Below, one piece after another: positions 42,953 to 51,199 of a DNA stretch of 64,000 nt. The DNA comes from Desulfobacteraceae bacterium. Its GTDB lineage: Bacteria; Desulfobacterota; Desulfobacteria; Desulfobacterales; Desulfobacteraceae. A program made the translations under genes and the position numbers. The notes beneath the pieces are model-generated. The model made no database searches, was not told the DNA's origin, and worked only from the letters and a program-made list of their open reading frames with translations. Numbering within the stretch: the stretch's first letter is position 1; each line of letters begins with the position of its first letter. The stretch covers positions 60,934 to 124,933 of the forward strand of contig JADGEQ010000019.1 in NCBI GenBank assembly GCA_016744295.1, read 5' to 3'.

Positions 42953-43172
42953 TGAAGACGCACATAACCCTGATAATTCTTTTGAGTGTCGGGTTGTAGA
43001 TGCTTTGACAGGTAAGGTCGTTGGTGGTCATGTTTGGTCTGGGTCAAGTGAGTCTTTAACTGTGATTCCGTTTGGTGAAACAGGTGATTTTGTGGATGAG
43101 TTGGTTGAGGTTGATATCGAGATTGCATCCGAAATAGCGTTTGATTACACACTTGATGTGGAGGTTGAATAA
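42921..43172 (+). CDS. small phage hypothetical protein, 83 residues
   Basis: No family recognised; acidic, beta-rich (MQLAVAITLSDEDAHNPDNSF; EVDIEIASEIAFDYTLDVEVE at the C-terminus). Its stop shares a base with the next ATG (TAATG), suggesting coupling to the repeat protein gene. Confidence 0.5.
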   Translation: MQLAVAITLSDEDAHNPDNSFECRVVDALTGKVVGGHVWSGSSESLTVIPFGETGDFVDELVEVDIEIASEIAFDYTLDVEVE

Positions 43173-44620
43173 TGCCTGTCCCAAGTAATACGACAAGCGC
43201 AAATGCAGGATGGTCTACCCAATTATCTTTTGCTCATACTACTTCAGGGAGTGATAAACTCTTACTTGTCGGCATTATCCTTAGTGGTGCCGGCAGAACA
43301 ATCACGAGTGTTACGCATAACAGCAATACTTTAATAGAACTGTTCACTCAAATACAGGGTGGCCTAACCGTTGCTGCATATTATATGCTTGCGCCAGATG
43401 TCTCTGGGAATGTTGTAATAAATGTTGATGCGGCTGGTCGAATTGTTGGTATAGCCAATAGTTTTACGGATGTTGCACAATCATCGACTTTTGGTACGGT
43501 TCAGTACTATACAGAGCCAAATAGTTCGGCGGTTGGTATAGATATAGATCTTATATCGGATGCAGACGAGTTATGTTTTGATATCTGTGGAAAGCAGGAT
43601 AACACGTATACAATGGGTGCTGGACAGACAGCCAGAGGGTCAGATAGCTATGGAGGCACAACCGGGAAATGCTCCTCCAAGGCAGGAGCGTCAAGCGTTA
43701 ATATGTCATGGTCTTTTTCTGCCTGGACCGGAGATACTATACAGATCGGTGTGCCAATCAAACCAGCATCAACTCTTTTGCCTATTATCCTTACCGACAC
43801 TGCTGCCTTGGCTCCAGTTATTTCTTCCGTTCTTCCAGGTTCGGAAACAGGAGCGTCCATCGATCAATCCAGCCTGGTCAATACCATTGCATCAATACTT
43901 GCCGGATCAGGTACAGGCATTGCATCAGAACAAGGCAACTTGGTCAACGTTTTAGGTACGCCTCTCCCTGGAATTGAGCAGGGAATATCAATCGATCAAT
44001 CCAGTCTGGTTGATGTGATTTCCTCGGGACTGGCTGGGGCCGATACAGGGATTGCAAACGATACATGCTCCCTTGTTTCATCAATTATGACCCCGTTAAC
44101 AGGATTAGATACAGGCATCTTGACCGATGTGGCCGCCCTTGTATCGGTATCAGCATCAACCCTCACTGGGACAACTGGCAATGCGATCACGGACACGGCC
44201 CAGCTTGCCTCTGCCATAGCATCAATTTTGACCGCTCAGGGCCAGGCGCTTGTCAACGAAACAGGCCAGCTTGCTCAATCGTCAGTGGTTATTTTGCCGG
44301 GAGCAGAAACCGGCACTGGTGATGATCAAGCCTCTTTATCCTCGGCCCTGGTCACGATTTTAACAAGTCAGGAAACCGCTTCTGCCCTTGACACGGCAAT
44401 CTTAGTTAATGCCAAGGGCGAACCAATTGCCGTCGTTGAAACCATTGGAATCACCGATATTGCAGAGTTGACCAGTATATCTGCAACCATCCTGACAGCA
44501 GGAACCAGCACCGGCCAAGAGATAAACGCAATATACGGGACTCCGGTCATAGTGCCAGTTTTGCAAGGCACAGTGACCCTCATTAATAAATTGATAGGGA
44601 CCCCTCAAATTAAAGAATAG
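43172..44620 (+). CDS. large repeat protein with beta-sandwich N-domain
   Basis: 482 residues. Residues 1-205 form a Ser/Gly/Thr-rich beta-sandwich (KLLLVGIILSGAGRTITSVTHN; YYMLAPDVSGNVVINVDAAGR). Residues 209-450 are eleven tandem 22-residue repeats with consensus D-x-x-x-L, a hydrophobic stretch, L-x-G, then T-G; residues 451-482 form a C-terminal cap. Size and place suggest a virion surface protein, perhaps an accessory fibre or host-contact protein with a beta-solenoid. GGAGG lies 8-9 nt before the start. Confidence 0.65.
   Translation: MPVPSNTTSANAGWSTQLSFAHTTSGSDKLLLVGIILSGAGRTITSVTHNSNTLIELFTQIQGGLTVAAYYMLAPDVSGNVVINVDAAGRIVGIANSFTDVAQSSTFGTVQYYTEPNSSAVGIDIDLISDADELCFDICGKQDNTYTMGAGQTARGSDSYGGTTGKCSSKAGASSVNMSWSFSAWTGDTIQIGVPIKPASTLLPIILTDTAALAPVISSVLPGSETGASIDQSSLVNTIASILAGSGTGIASEQGNLVNVLGTPLPGIEQGISIDQSSLVDVISSGLAGADTGIANDTCSLVSSIMTPLTGLDTGILTDVAALVSVSASTLTGTTGNAITDTAQLASAIASILTAQGQALVNETGQLAQSSVVILPGAETGTGDDQASLSSALVTILTSQETASALDTAILVNAKGEPIAVVETIGITDIAELTSISATILTAGTSTGQEINAIYGTPVIVPVLQGTVTLINKLIGTPQIKE
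43796..44521 (+). repeat. eleven degenerate 66-bp tandem repeats
   Basis: Each 66-bp unit encodes one 22-residue repeat of the preceding protein. Units 2 and 4 are closest (both open with D-Q-S-S-L-V); others diverge at many positions. The array keeps perfect length periodicity with no indel. Confidence 0.75.
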
Positions 44621-44631
44621 GAGCATTAATC

Positions 44632-45054
44632 ATGAGTAGAATACTAACGGATTTAGGCGAAGAGTATGCGGTCAAAAACGGGCTGGTTGGTGCCGGATTT
44701 GTAATAGGTTTATACAATGACGGGACTGATTCCATTGATGATACCGAAGATCTTTCAGACATCACCACGGAACCAACTGGGGCAGCATATGACTACCAAT
44801 CAGCCGTTATGGAGGCCGATGATGACGGAGATTGGCACGCTCAAGCAGATGCAGAAATTTCCTTTGACACGTCGGATAGCAACGAGACGGTTGATTCGTA
44901 TTATATCGCCATCTCTTTTCAGGCGGTTGATACAGGTGATGGGGCTCCCACGCTTCATCTCATTGCCATCGGAGCCCTTAGCCAGTCCAGGGACTTATCA
45001 CAGATTGATACGCTTAAGCTTGCACTTGGCAGCGTAGGGATCAAGCTGTCATAG
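44632..45054 (+). CDS. phage structural-type hypothetical protein, 140 residues
   Basis: No family recognised; acidic, beta-rich protein (LVGAGFVIGLYNDGTDSIDDTEDLSDITTEP; SYYIAISFQAVDTGDGAPTLHLIAIGALSQ). AGGAG upstream. Its composition is that of a virion accessory protein. Confidence 0.55.
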   Translation: MSRILTDLGEEYAVKNGLVGAGFVIGLYNDGTDSIDDTEDLSDITTEPTGAAYDYQSAVMEADDDGDWHAQADAEISFDTSDSNETVDSYYIAISFQAVDTGDGAPTLHLIAIGALSQSRDLSQIDTLKLALGSVGIKLS

Positions 45055-45062
45055 GAGGCATT

Positions 45063-45389
45063 ATGTCCAAAATTCTGTATGTTGGCAATGATATGCTGGT
45101 GTCATTTTCCGGTGCTGGGAAGTTGCTGGATGAAAAAGGCGCTGCCGTTACCGGAGCAACGGTTGGAATGACATTGTACGAAGCCGGCACCACAACAGTG
45201 GTCAAGGGTGAAACATGGCCGGTAACATTGGTCGATGATGGCGAAGGTGAGTATTCTGCTACGCTACAGGATAAAGTGGAGATCACGGTGGGGTCGAAGT
45301 ATGACCTTAAAATTACCGTTGATGGATGTGGGGCTCAAGCTACCTGGCAGCAACGGATGGCTGCTAAGGTTAGAAAGTTTGACAATTAA
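45063..45389 (+). CDS. small Ig-like phage protein, 108 residues
   Basis: Its segments GKLLDEKGAAVTGATVGMTLYEAGTT and SKYDLKITVDGCGAQATW recall bacterial Ig-like (Big/adhesin) beta folds. AGGAGG 5 nt before ATG. Probably a virion surface or host-contact protein; the function is inferred. Confidence 0.5.
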   Translation: MSKILYVGNDMLVSFSGAGKLLDEKGAAVTGATVGMTLYEAGTTTVVKGETWPVTLVDDGEGEYSATLQDKVEITVGSKYDLKITVDGCGAQATWQQRMAAKVRKFDN

Positions 45390-45407
45390 TAAGGAGCAAA
45401 GTTTGAT

Positions 45408-45869
45408 ATGAAAATTGAAATATTAAGCCCATTGATGACGGAACGGCTTGGCAATCGGTTATGGTTGATGTTAGCTCCATTCCGGTTTTCAGTTGATGGC
45501 ATACCGTTTGAGGTCCCAGCCGGATTCGTCTATGACGGCAACAGCAGCCCACGGGCAATGTGGGCGCTATGTTCTCCTGTCGGTGGTGTTTATGGTGAGG
45601 CTGGGCCTGCCCATGACTATTTTTATAGCCTAGACTGCCCGATAGTTGTGCCCAGGAAATATGCAGATAATGTTCATCGGGCAATCGGCATATTTAGAGG
45701 CTCAAACGGGATCCGGGCCGAATTAGTATATGACGGAATTCGGTTGGGTGGCGAAGGCTCATTTCGGAAAATTCACAGCATCAAAAAGCTCAATGAACAA
45801 ACTTGTTATGATTTACAATATGCCCAACAAAGGGTGTTAACCATAAAAGAAAAAGGAGGTTTGGCATGA
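45408..45869 (+). CDS. DUF1353 family protein
   Basis: 153 residues with the DUF1353 signature: VPAGFVYDGNSSPRAMWALCSPVGG followed by EAGPAHDYFYS. It is common near phage tail ends and lysis genes; function unknown, though the conserved Asp/His hint at a hydrolase (inference). It overlaps the next gene by 4 bp. Confidence 0.8.
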   Translation: MKIEILSPLMTERLGNRLWLMLAPFRFSVDGIPFEVPAGFVYDGNSSPRAMWALCSPVGGVYGEAGPAHDYFYSLDCPIVVPRKYADNVHRAIGIFRGSNGIRAELVYDGIRLGGEGSFRKIHSIKKLNEQTCYDLQYAQQRVLTIKEKGGLA

Positions 45870-46255
45870 AGTTACGTTTCTATTTAACCATTTTACTTGG
45901 TTTTTTAATCGCAGGAATTTTTATGGGGTGTACGGACTCGAAAGAGGTTTTGAAAACAACAAATGCCCTTTATCTGGGCATTAAAACGGTTGTGACGGAC
46001 CCAGCCATTCAACCCGATATTTCAACCGAAACATTGGGCAGGTTGGGTGAGATCGAACAGAGATATCTAATGGCGGCATCGAAGCTCCAGGCTGCTGGTG
46101 AGGAGGATGTGTCTTCTTTATCTATTATCATTGGTTGTGGGGATGAAATCCTGGGTATTATAGACACCTGGGTCTTGGATGGGAAGTATGAAAGGCAGAT
46201 ATCAGCCATCCGGCTTTCAATTAAAATATTAAAAAATCATTTGCAGATTGAATGA
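45866..46255 (+). CDS. small phage lipoprotein
   Basis: 129 residues. A signal peptide with lipobox (IAGIFMGC, Cys 22) makes this a predicted lipoprotein. The rest is helical with no known domain. Placed next to DUF1353 at the end of the late operon, it could be an outer-membrane spanin-like lysis component or a superinfection-exclusion lipoprotein. AAAGGAGG lies upstream. Confidence 0.65.
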   Translation: MKLRFYLTILLGFLIAGIFMGCTDSKEVLKTTNALYLGIKTVVTDPAIQPDISTETLGRLGEIEQRYLMAASKLQAAGEEDVSSLSIIIGCGDEILGIIDTWVLDGKYERQISAIRLSIKILKNHLQIE

Positions 46256-46287
46256 GAAACCTAAATTAATCTATTCGATTTTTGAGG

Positions 46288-46322
46288 AGGGAGCAACCTT
46301 TTGACAGTGTTGCTCCCTTTTT
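46288..46322 (+). terminator. terminator of the late operon
   Basis: A 10-bp perfect stem (AGGGAGCAAC 46288-46297 with 46309-46318), an 11-nt loop and a TTTTT tail, 32 bp after the lipoprotein stop. It ends the ~25-kb late transcript. Confidence 0.9.
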
Positions 46323-46327
46323 AGTTA

Positions 46328-47218
46328 TTACCAGCCAGAAGCCTTCTTCATACGGTTATGGAGCATAGCTGTGGTCGGATGTAAATAATTCTTCTCAATT
46401 GTAGGCGGTGTATCTCCCATAATAAACGCAACATCTGTAAGGGGCATATTCTTCACAAAATAAAGATCCGTTGCGACATAGTGCCTAAATGTATGTGGGC
46501 CTCTTCCGTCTACCGATGTTTTCAGGCCAAGATCTTTTAGCATTGCCGTAATAATTTTGTAGATCTGGTTTTTCCCTGGAAATATTTTAGTTAGAGCACT
46601 TTCTACAGGGTCTGGGAATTTGCTTTTGAAATAATTCTCAATGTGAATGGCTGTTTCTTCAGAAATAAATACGGTTCTGGCGGTGGTCTTTGAATGCGTT
46701 ATGAGGATTTCGTTTTTTCTTATATCTACATCTCCAACCTTTATATGGGCAATCTCATCCTCCCTTCCGCCTGTTTCTGTCAAGAGCCTAACAAGGATGT
46801 GATTTCTTGCGTTATTTGACTTGAATTGGTATGTCCGAGACAAAGCAACGTGGCGATCAGTAAACCACCGTCTTTCATGCTTCAGGTCGAAGGCTTGTTT
46901 ATCCTCTCTTGGGATTCTGTACGAGTACATTATGGGCTTTCCATGAAACCTGTAAAGCAACTTTGTTACAGTGATATAGCCCTGAATCGTCTGTCCAGTG
47001 CAGCCCTTAGCCCTCAAATAGTCAATATAATCGTCCATATGATCGACAAAATCTTGATCGAGTTTGGATATCCCCTTCTCTTTACAGAACGGCAACAGGT
47101 GAACGTATAGAATAATCCTGTACGTTTTCTGGGTTTCTTTCGATAGTGCTCTTGTTCTTTGATGGGAAAAATACTGATTGATTTGAGATTCAAGTTCAGG
47201 TAGATACAGCTCAGACAT
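46328..47218 (-). CDS. tyrosine recombinase / phage integrase
   Basis: 296 residues, XerC/D-like. Catalytic residues: R152 (TGGREDE), K177 (HSKTTART), H242 and R245 (PHTFRH) and Y278 (KNYLHP). The second His of the usual LGH motif is replaced by Asp (MGDT, D269). A core-binding SAM-like domain spans about 5-105. The start has AGGAGG 5 nt upstream. It lies convergent to the late operon at the right end of the prophage. Possible roles: dimer resolution, site-specific excision, an invertase, or a passenger from another element. Confidence 0.85.
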   Translation of the reverse strand: MSELYLPELESQINQYFSHQRTRALSKETQKTYRIILYVHLLPFCKEKGISKLDQDFVDHMDDYIDYLRAKGCTGQTIQGYITVTKLLYRFHGKPIMYSYRIPREDKQAFDLKHERRWFTDRHVALSRTYQFKSNNARNHILVRLLTETGGREDEIAHIKVGDVDIRKNEILITHSKTTARTVFISEETAIHIENYFKSKFPDPVESALTKIFPGKNQIYKIITAMLKDLGLKTSVDGRGPHTFRHYVATDLYFVKNMPLTDVAFIMGDTPPTIEKNYLHPTTAMLHNRMKKASGW

Positions 47219-47249
47219 AACAGCCTCCTAGTTAGGTAGTTGTGTTTAG

Positions 47250-47281
47250 GGTTGGGAGGATGTTAGAGCATCCTTCCAGCC
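47250..47281 (-). promoter_or_regulatory. hairpin in the integrase leader
   Basis: A 13-bp stem with two G-U pairs (47250-47262 with 47269-47281) and a 6-nt loop, 32 bp upstream of the integrase start. It might attenuate or stabilise the integrase mRNA, or be a recombinase arm site. Confidence 0.45.
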
Positions 47282-47521
47282 CGATTTATACCTTATTATA
47301 TAGTGAATACTTTGTTAGAAGTCGAGTGAAACCATAAAAAAGTTATCAGGGGAGTTTAGGAAAAATATAAGGATTCGTGTATTGCAGATGAATTTAAAGG
47401 CAAGATTCTTTAAGTATGATGAAAAAATCAAAACATATTTGACCATGTCAACATGAATTTAAGAGGTGTTTATAACATGTTTTTGGCCGAAAATATAACG
47501 CGGCGCTACAGGTTCTAAATT

Positions 47522-47570
47522 TCGCTGCGCTGAAGGTGGAAAACTCGCTGCGCTCAAACAATTCCACCTT
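47522..47570. repeat. GC-rich element with palindrome and duplicated TCGCTGCGCT
   Basis: TCGCTGCGCT at 47522-47531 and 47545-47554; AAGGTGGAA (47533-47541) pairs perfectly with 47562-47570. The layout recalls integron attC sites, but the terminal core sites (RYYYAAC/GTTRRRY) are imperfect, and the neighbouring recombinase lacks the length of an IntI. It may be an att-like remnant. Confidence 0.4.
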
Positions 47571-47911
47571 TTAACTACCATCTAAACCTATCCCAGAAAG
47601 GATATTTTCTATTGAAAATTATTTAGAATACAAATAGTATCTTTCACAATTTCAGACCCAGAAGGATCTTAGATTCAATAAGTGTTGTTGGGCTCCAGTT
47701 CGCATAAAAATCTGCAGTTTATCCATCTGTATTTTCTTTGTTTTAACGCACAAGAGTCAAATAAAGGCTTGACCCATTTTTGCTTATTAAATCCAGAAAA
47801 ACTTAAAGCCAAGATCTCCCTAAAAATATTTATGGATTTAATAAAAACTATTCTATATAATTCATACCCATTAAATGGACCACTTAAATGTAAGGCCTAA
47901 AGGGACAAACA

Positions 47912-48268
47912 ATGCCCAGGTGTAAAATACTATTTCGCTTTATATTTTGTGCATTATTGTGCCTGTCAGCCGTGAATATCGCCAGCTGGCAGATTGCTTT
48001 GTCCATCCATGAAGTACATGATCACGGATATTGTCACCCGCCCTTGTCATCGGCGTCAGACAGCTGGCACAAACCAGGCCATCACCATATCCATGGCGTC
48101 TGTCCTATCTGTAAGCTATTCAGCCAACACAAACCCAACGGAATCGGCAAACAGATTTCTCCACCAGACCTGGTTTTTATTACCTCCAACCTGATACCGG
48201 CCATTGACACCCAGGTACCCTCCCCAATTGGACATGGAGATCAAATCCGCGCACCTCCTTTGGCCTAA
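47912..48268 (+). CDS. His-rich exported metal-binding protein
   Basis: 118 residues. A signal peptide (about 8-28) is followed by a His/Cys-rich centre (HEVHDHGYCH, HKPGHHHIHGVCPICKLF), similar to small DUF2946-like proteins found beside metal transport genes. It likely binds zinc or a similar ion in the periplasm, feeding ZnuA next door. It precedes znuA by 92 bp. Confidence 0.65.
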   Translation: MPRCKILFRFIFCALLCLSAVNIASWQIALSIHEVHDHGYCHPPLSSASDSWHKPGHHHIHGVCPICKLFSQHKPNGIGKQISPPDLVFITSNLIPAIDTQVPSPIGHGDQIRAPPLA

Positions 48269-48360
48269 TTCTTTGCCATAGCGATCTATTTTCATATTTT
48301 TTAAAGAAAACAGAATTAGTCTCGAACCAGTGGGTTCGCATGGACAATAGGAGTATAAAA

Positions 48361-49293
48361 ATGAAACGATTATTGCGTCTGGCATTCCTATGCCTGGCCG
48401 TTTTAGTAATGGGTCCTTCCACGGCCAGTGCCAAGGAAGTGTTGAAAGTCCAAGTCAGTATTCTGCCCCAGAAATACTTTGTAGAAAGGATTTCCGGAGA
48501 CTTGGCCACGGTGGATGTACTGTTAAAACCGGGCAAAAGTCCTGCCACCTACTCACCCACACCTGCCCAGATAAAATCCCTGTCCCAAGCTGATCTGTAT
48601 TTTAAAATCGGGGTACCCTTTGAAAACGGGTTCCTCCATAAGATCGAGTCCATTGAAGAGGATATCAGACTTGTGGATTGCCGCAAGGGCATCCGGCTAA
48701 GACAGATGCAGGACCAGGTGGATGACCATGAAGAAGCGGGCCATATCAAGGATCAGGCCCACATGGCTGAACACCATGAGGGGGAACACCATGATCACAC
48801 AGGGAAAGATCCCCATATCTGGATGAGCCCCAAACTGGTTAAAATTCAGGCCCATACGATTCTGGAGGCCCTGGTGGCACTTGATCCTTCCAACCAGAGG
48901 ATATACAAAAATAATTACACCGCTTTTATCCAGGACCTGGATCATCTGGACACCCGTCTGACCCAAACCCTATCCCCCTATAAAGGAGAGAACCTCTTTG
49001 TTTTTCATTCAGCATTTGGGTATTTTACCGATGCCTATGGCATGCATCAAATCGCTGTGGAGACCATGGGGAAATCACCCAAAGGCAAGGATCTGACAGC
49101 CATTATCAAGCTGGCCAAGAAGGAAAAAGCACGAGTGATCTTTGTTCAGCCCCAGTTTGACAGAAATACCGCTGAAAAGATTGCATCGGCCATCAAGGGC
49201 CATGTGGTATCCATTAATCCTCTGGCCTATGACTACCTGGCCAATATGAAAATCATTGCAAAAACCATTGACCAAAACATAAATCCCCAATAA
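48361..49293 (+). CDS. znuA: zinc ABC-transporter binding protein ZnuA (first copy)
   Basis: 310 residues from ATG 48361 (AGGAG 8 nt upstream). Signal peptide 1-24. The ZnuA family core has VSILPQKYFVERISGD, the His-rich flexible loop (HEEAGHIKDQAHMAEHHEGEHHDH, about 118-141) and DPHIWMSP. It captures Zn2+ in the periplasm. No ABC permease or ATPase lies next to it; the second copy at 59.3-60.2 kb sits with znuBC, and this one may share them. Both proteins are close paralogues. Confidence 0.88.
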   Translation: MKRLLRLAFLCLAVLVMGPSTASAKEVLKVQVSILPQKYFVERISGDLATVDVLLKPGKSPATYSPTPAQIKSLSQADLYFKIGVPFENGFLHKIESIEEDIRLVDCRKGIRLRQMQDQVDDHEEAGHIKDQAHMAEHHEGEHHDHTGKDPHIWMSPKLVKIQAHTILEALVALDPSNQRIYKNNYTAFIQDLDHLDTRLTQTLSPYKGENLFVFHSAFGYFTDAYGMHQIAVETMGKSPKGKDLTAIIKLAKKEKARVIFVQPQFDRNTAEKIASAIKGHVVSINPLAYDYLANMKIIAKTIDQNINPQ

Positions 49294-49296
49294 CAC

Positions 49297-49332
49297 CCAG
49301 GCCCCTCTGCTTTGGTACTGGGGCCTGGTTTC
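49297..49332 (+). terminator. terminator-like hairpin after first znuA
   Basis: A 9-bp stem CCAGGCCCC with GGGGCCTGG, 14-nt loop, then TTTC. The T-run is short, so it may work as an attenuator between znuA and the permease pair. Confidence 0.55.
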
Positions 49333-49350
49333 AAAAAAGGTTAATCACCA

Positions 49351-50424
49351 ATGAACACAAGCCCCTTCCCCATTGACCACAGCCGTGCACCTGATGAACA
49401 GGTGGGAAAACAAGGATTCATGGTTTCAGCAGGGCGATATCTGCAATTTTTCTTTCTTATCATGGCTATTCTCATGGTTGTATTCCATCCCCGCACCGAT
49501 GTGTTTACTACCTTTTCCATCATCTTCTCTTCCATTGTTCTGGAGGCCTTTCCCTTTATGCTTCTGGGCACCCTGCTGGGCGGTTTTGTGGAGGTGTTTC
49601 TCGGCAGGGAACAGCTCCTGAAATGGCTACCGAAAAACAGAAGGCTGGCCATTGTGGCGGCCGCCTTCATGGGCATCCTCTTTCCGGTGTGTGAGTGCGC
49701 CATTGTGCCGGTTGTCAGAAAATTTATTCACAAGGGTCTGCCCCTAGGTTCAGCCGTAGCCTTTCTTCTTGGGGGCCCCATTGTCAATCCCCTGGTTTTC
49801 GGCTCGACTCTGGTTGCCTATTCTTTCTCTTTTGAAACCGCACTCCTGAGATTCATTACCGGTGCATGCATTGCCATTGGCATCGGAATACTCATTGATT
49901 CAACCCTTACAGCAGATCAGGCCCTGGTGCCAGCACCTGAAACGCCAGCCCCATCATGCTGCCATGACGGATGCAGCCATGACCATGACATCCCATTGTC
50001 ATTGAGGGGTAAAATCTGGTCAGCCGTGTCCCACGGGGCTGCGGATTTTTATGATATCGGCAGGTTCCTAATAATGGGCGCTTTTATTGCGGCCGCACTC
50101 CAGACACTGGTCCCCAGGACATTCTTTCTGGGTGTCACCAACGGCCCCATGATCGCTATTGTGGCCATGATGGTGCTTGCCGTGGTGCTTAACCTGTGCA
50201 GTGAGGCTGACGCCTTTATTGCTGCATCGTTTCAGCCCATGGGCATCCCATTTTCAGCACAGCTAGCGTTCATGGTTATGGGCCCCATGCTTGATATCAA
50301 GCTAATCCTCATGTATCTGTCTGTGTTTACCCGCAGGATGATCCTTGTCCTGATCTTTTCCATCTGTATTTTTGTTTTCACGACAATGGCCTTACTGGAG
50401 GTGTCCCAATGGTTTCTAAACTGA
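49351..50424 (+). CDS. UPF0718/COG0701 permease
   Basis: 357 residues with about eight membrane helices. The conserved PVCECAIVPVVRKFI (about 112-126) and FLLGGPIVNPLVFGSTL motifs define this permease family. A cytoplasmic loop is metal-binding in style (SCCHDGCSHDHD). It is paired with the next gene, an arrangement known from zinc-regulated loci in other bacteria (B. subtilis YcgR/YcgQ type). The substrate is not proven. Confidence 0.8.
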   Translation: MNTSPFPIDHSRAPDEQVGKQGFMVSAGRYLQFFFLIMAILMVVFHPRTDVFTTFSIIFSSIVLEAFPFMLLGTLLGGFVEVFLGREQLLKWLPKNRRLAIVAAAFMGILFPVCECAIVPVVRKFIHKGLPLGSAVAFLLGGPIVNPLVFGSTLVAYSFSFETALLRFITGACIAIGIGILIDSTLTADQALVPAPETPAPSCCHDGCSHDHDIPLSLRGKIWSAVSHGAADFYDIGRFLIMGAFIAAALQTLVPRTFFLGVTNGPMIAIVAMMVLAVVLNLCSEADAFIAASFQPMGIPFSAQLAFMVMGPMLDIKLILMYLSVFTRRMILVLIFSICIFVFTTMALLEVSQWFLN

Positions 50425-51125
50425 TATCCCTGCCCTTCTGGATTTTGACAGTCTGGGGCCTAACCCTTGGATGGCTCTCCTATGACAACCAGTACCAGAT
50501 GTTCCTTGCACCGAAATTTGGTTTTCTGATTTACATCAGCATGGCATTGTCCCTGATCTTTGCCCTGGGCATTGCCAGATTAAATATCCGGAACAGGATA
50601 GACAACAGCATCAAGGGAATGATCCTGCTGCTGCCGGTTTTGTTTATCCTGTCTGCCGGTGAACAAACCCTGGGCAACTTTGCTTTGTCAAAACGGACCA
50701 TCAAACCTGTGCAAACCGATTTAGTCCAAAGCCCTCCTCCTGTGATCAGTACGGCCCAACCGTCGGAGAGCCCTACAACCAATGCTCCGCCCTTGGTCTC
50801 CATTTCCAAATTGATGCGTAATTGGAATGCCTATGATGGAAAACGGGTCACCGTGGATGGGGTGTTCTCAAAAACCGTGGTGGACCAGGAGGGCCTGTCT
50901 GCTGTTTTCCGGTACTTCATCACCTGCTGTGCCGCAGATGCAGTGCCTGTTGGAATTTTTATCCCCCAACAGGCAAATACCAAGATCAAAAGTGATGACT
51001 GGGTCAGAGTTATGGGAAAGGTTCACATAGCTAAAATGGATGAGTATGATGTAATTTCCATGGAATTGGAAACCATTGAAAAACGGGAAAAGCCTTCGAA
51101 AAATGCTGCCTATATCTTTGATTAG
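50409..51125 (+). CDS. TIGR03943 family membrane protein (YcgQ-like)
   Basis: 238 residues. Two or three N-terminal helices are followed by an extracytoplasmic domain with the signature GKRVTVDGVFSKTVVD ... FRYFITCCAADAVPVGIFI and a terminal DWVRVMGKV segment. It overlaps the permease gene by 16 bp, so the pair works as a unit, probably in metal handling. Confidence 0.8.
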   Translation: MVSKLISLPFWILTVWGLTLGWLSYDNQYQMFLAPKFGFLIYISMALSLIFALGIARLNIRNRIDNSIKGMILLLPVLFILSAGEQTLGNFALSKRTIKPVQTDLVQSPPPVISTAQPSESPTTNAPPLVSISKLMRNWNAYDGKRVTVDGVFSKTVVDQEGLSAVFRYFITCCAADAVPVGIFIPQQANTKIKSDDWVRVMGKVHIAKMDEYDVISMELETIEKREKPSKNAAYIFD

Positions 51126-51199
51126 CTCTTGGTGCTGCCATGGAAAAATAATATCGTTGAACGTATCCGCCTATCATGATGAATCGATAGATAAAATAG

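Larger units (their letters stand above)
7768..47218. mobile_element. Mu-like transposable prophage, about 39 kb
   Basis: Repressor on the minus strand, Ner-like gene, DDE transposase, AAA ATPase, Gam and GemA are followed by terminase, Mu-type head genes and a contractile tail, in Mu order and all on the plus strand. The stated limits are the outermost genes that look phage-derived (BRO antirepressor and tyrosine recombinase). The true ends were not located: no 5-bp target duplication or Mu-type terminal repeats could be proven. A shared decamer AGTGAATACT at 7675 and 47302 is only a weak boundary hint. Nearly every essential module is present, so the prophage may be functional. Confidence 0.85.
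47219..47911. other. right prophage edge, mostly noncoding
   Basis: About 690 bp with no credible gene; the frame at 47682-47900 has neither a ribosome binding site nor a recognisable sequence. It holds the integrase leader hairpin, a GC-rich palindromic element at 47522-47570 and the prophage/host boundary, which I could not place exactly. A TATAAT at 47856-47861 may serve the His-rich protein gene. Confidence 0.5.

Noticed and set aside
46328..47570. Chromosomal integron with integrase and attC
   Set aside because: The recombinase is too short for IntI and lacks its extra helix region as far as I can see; only one poor attC-like site is present.
47682..47900. 72-residue frame before the His-rich protein
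   Set aside because: No ribosome binding site and no recognisable composition; treated as intergenic.
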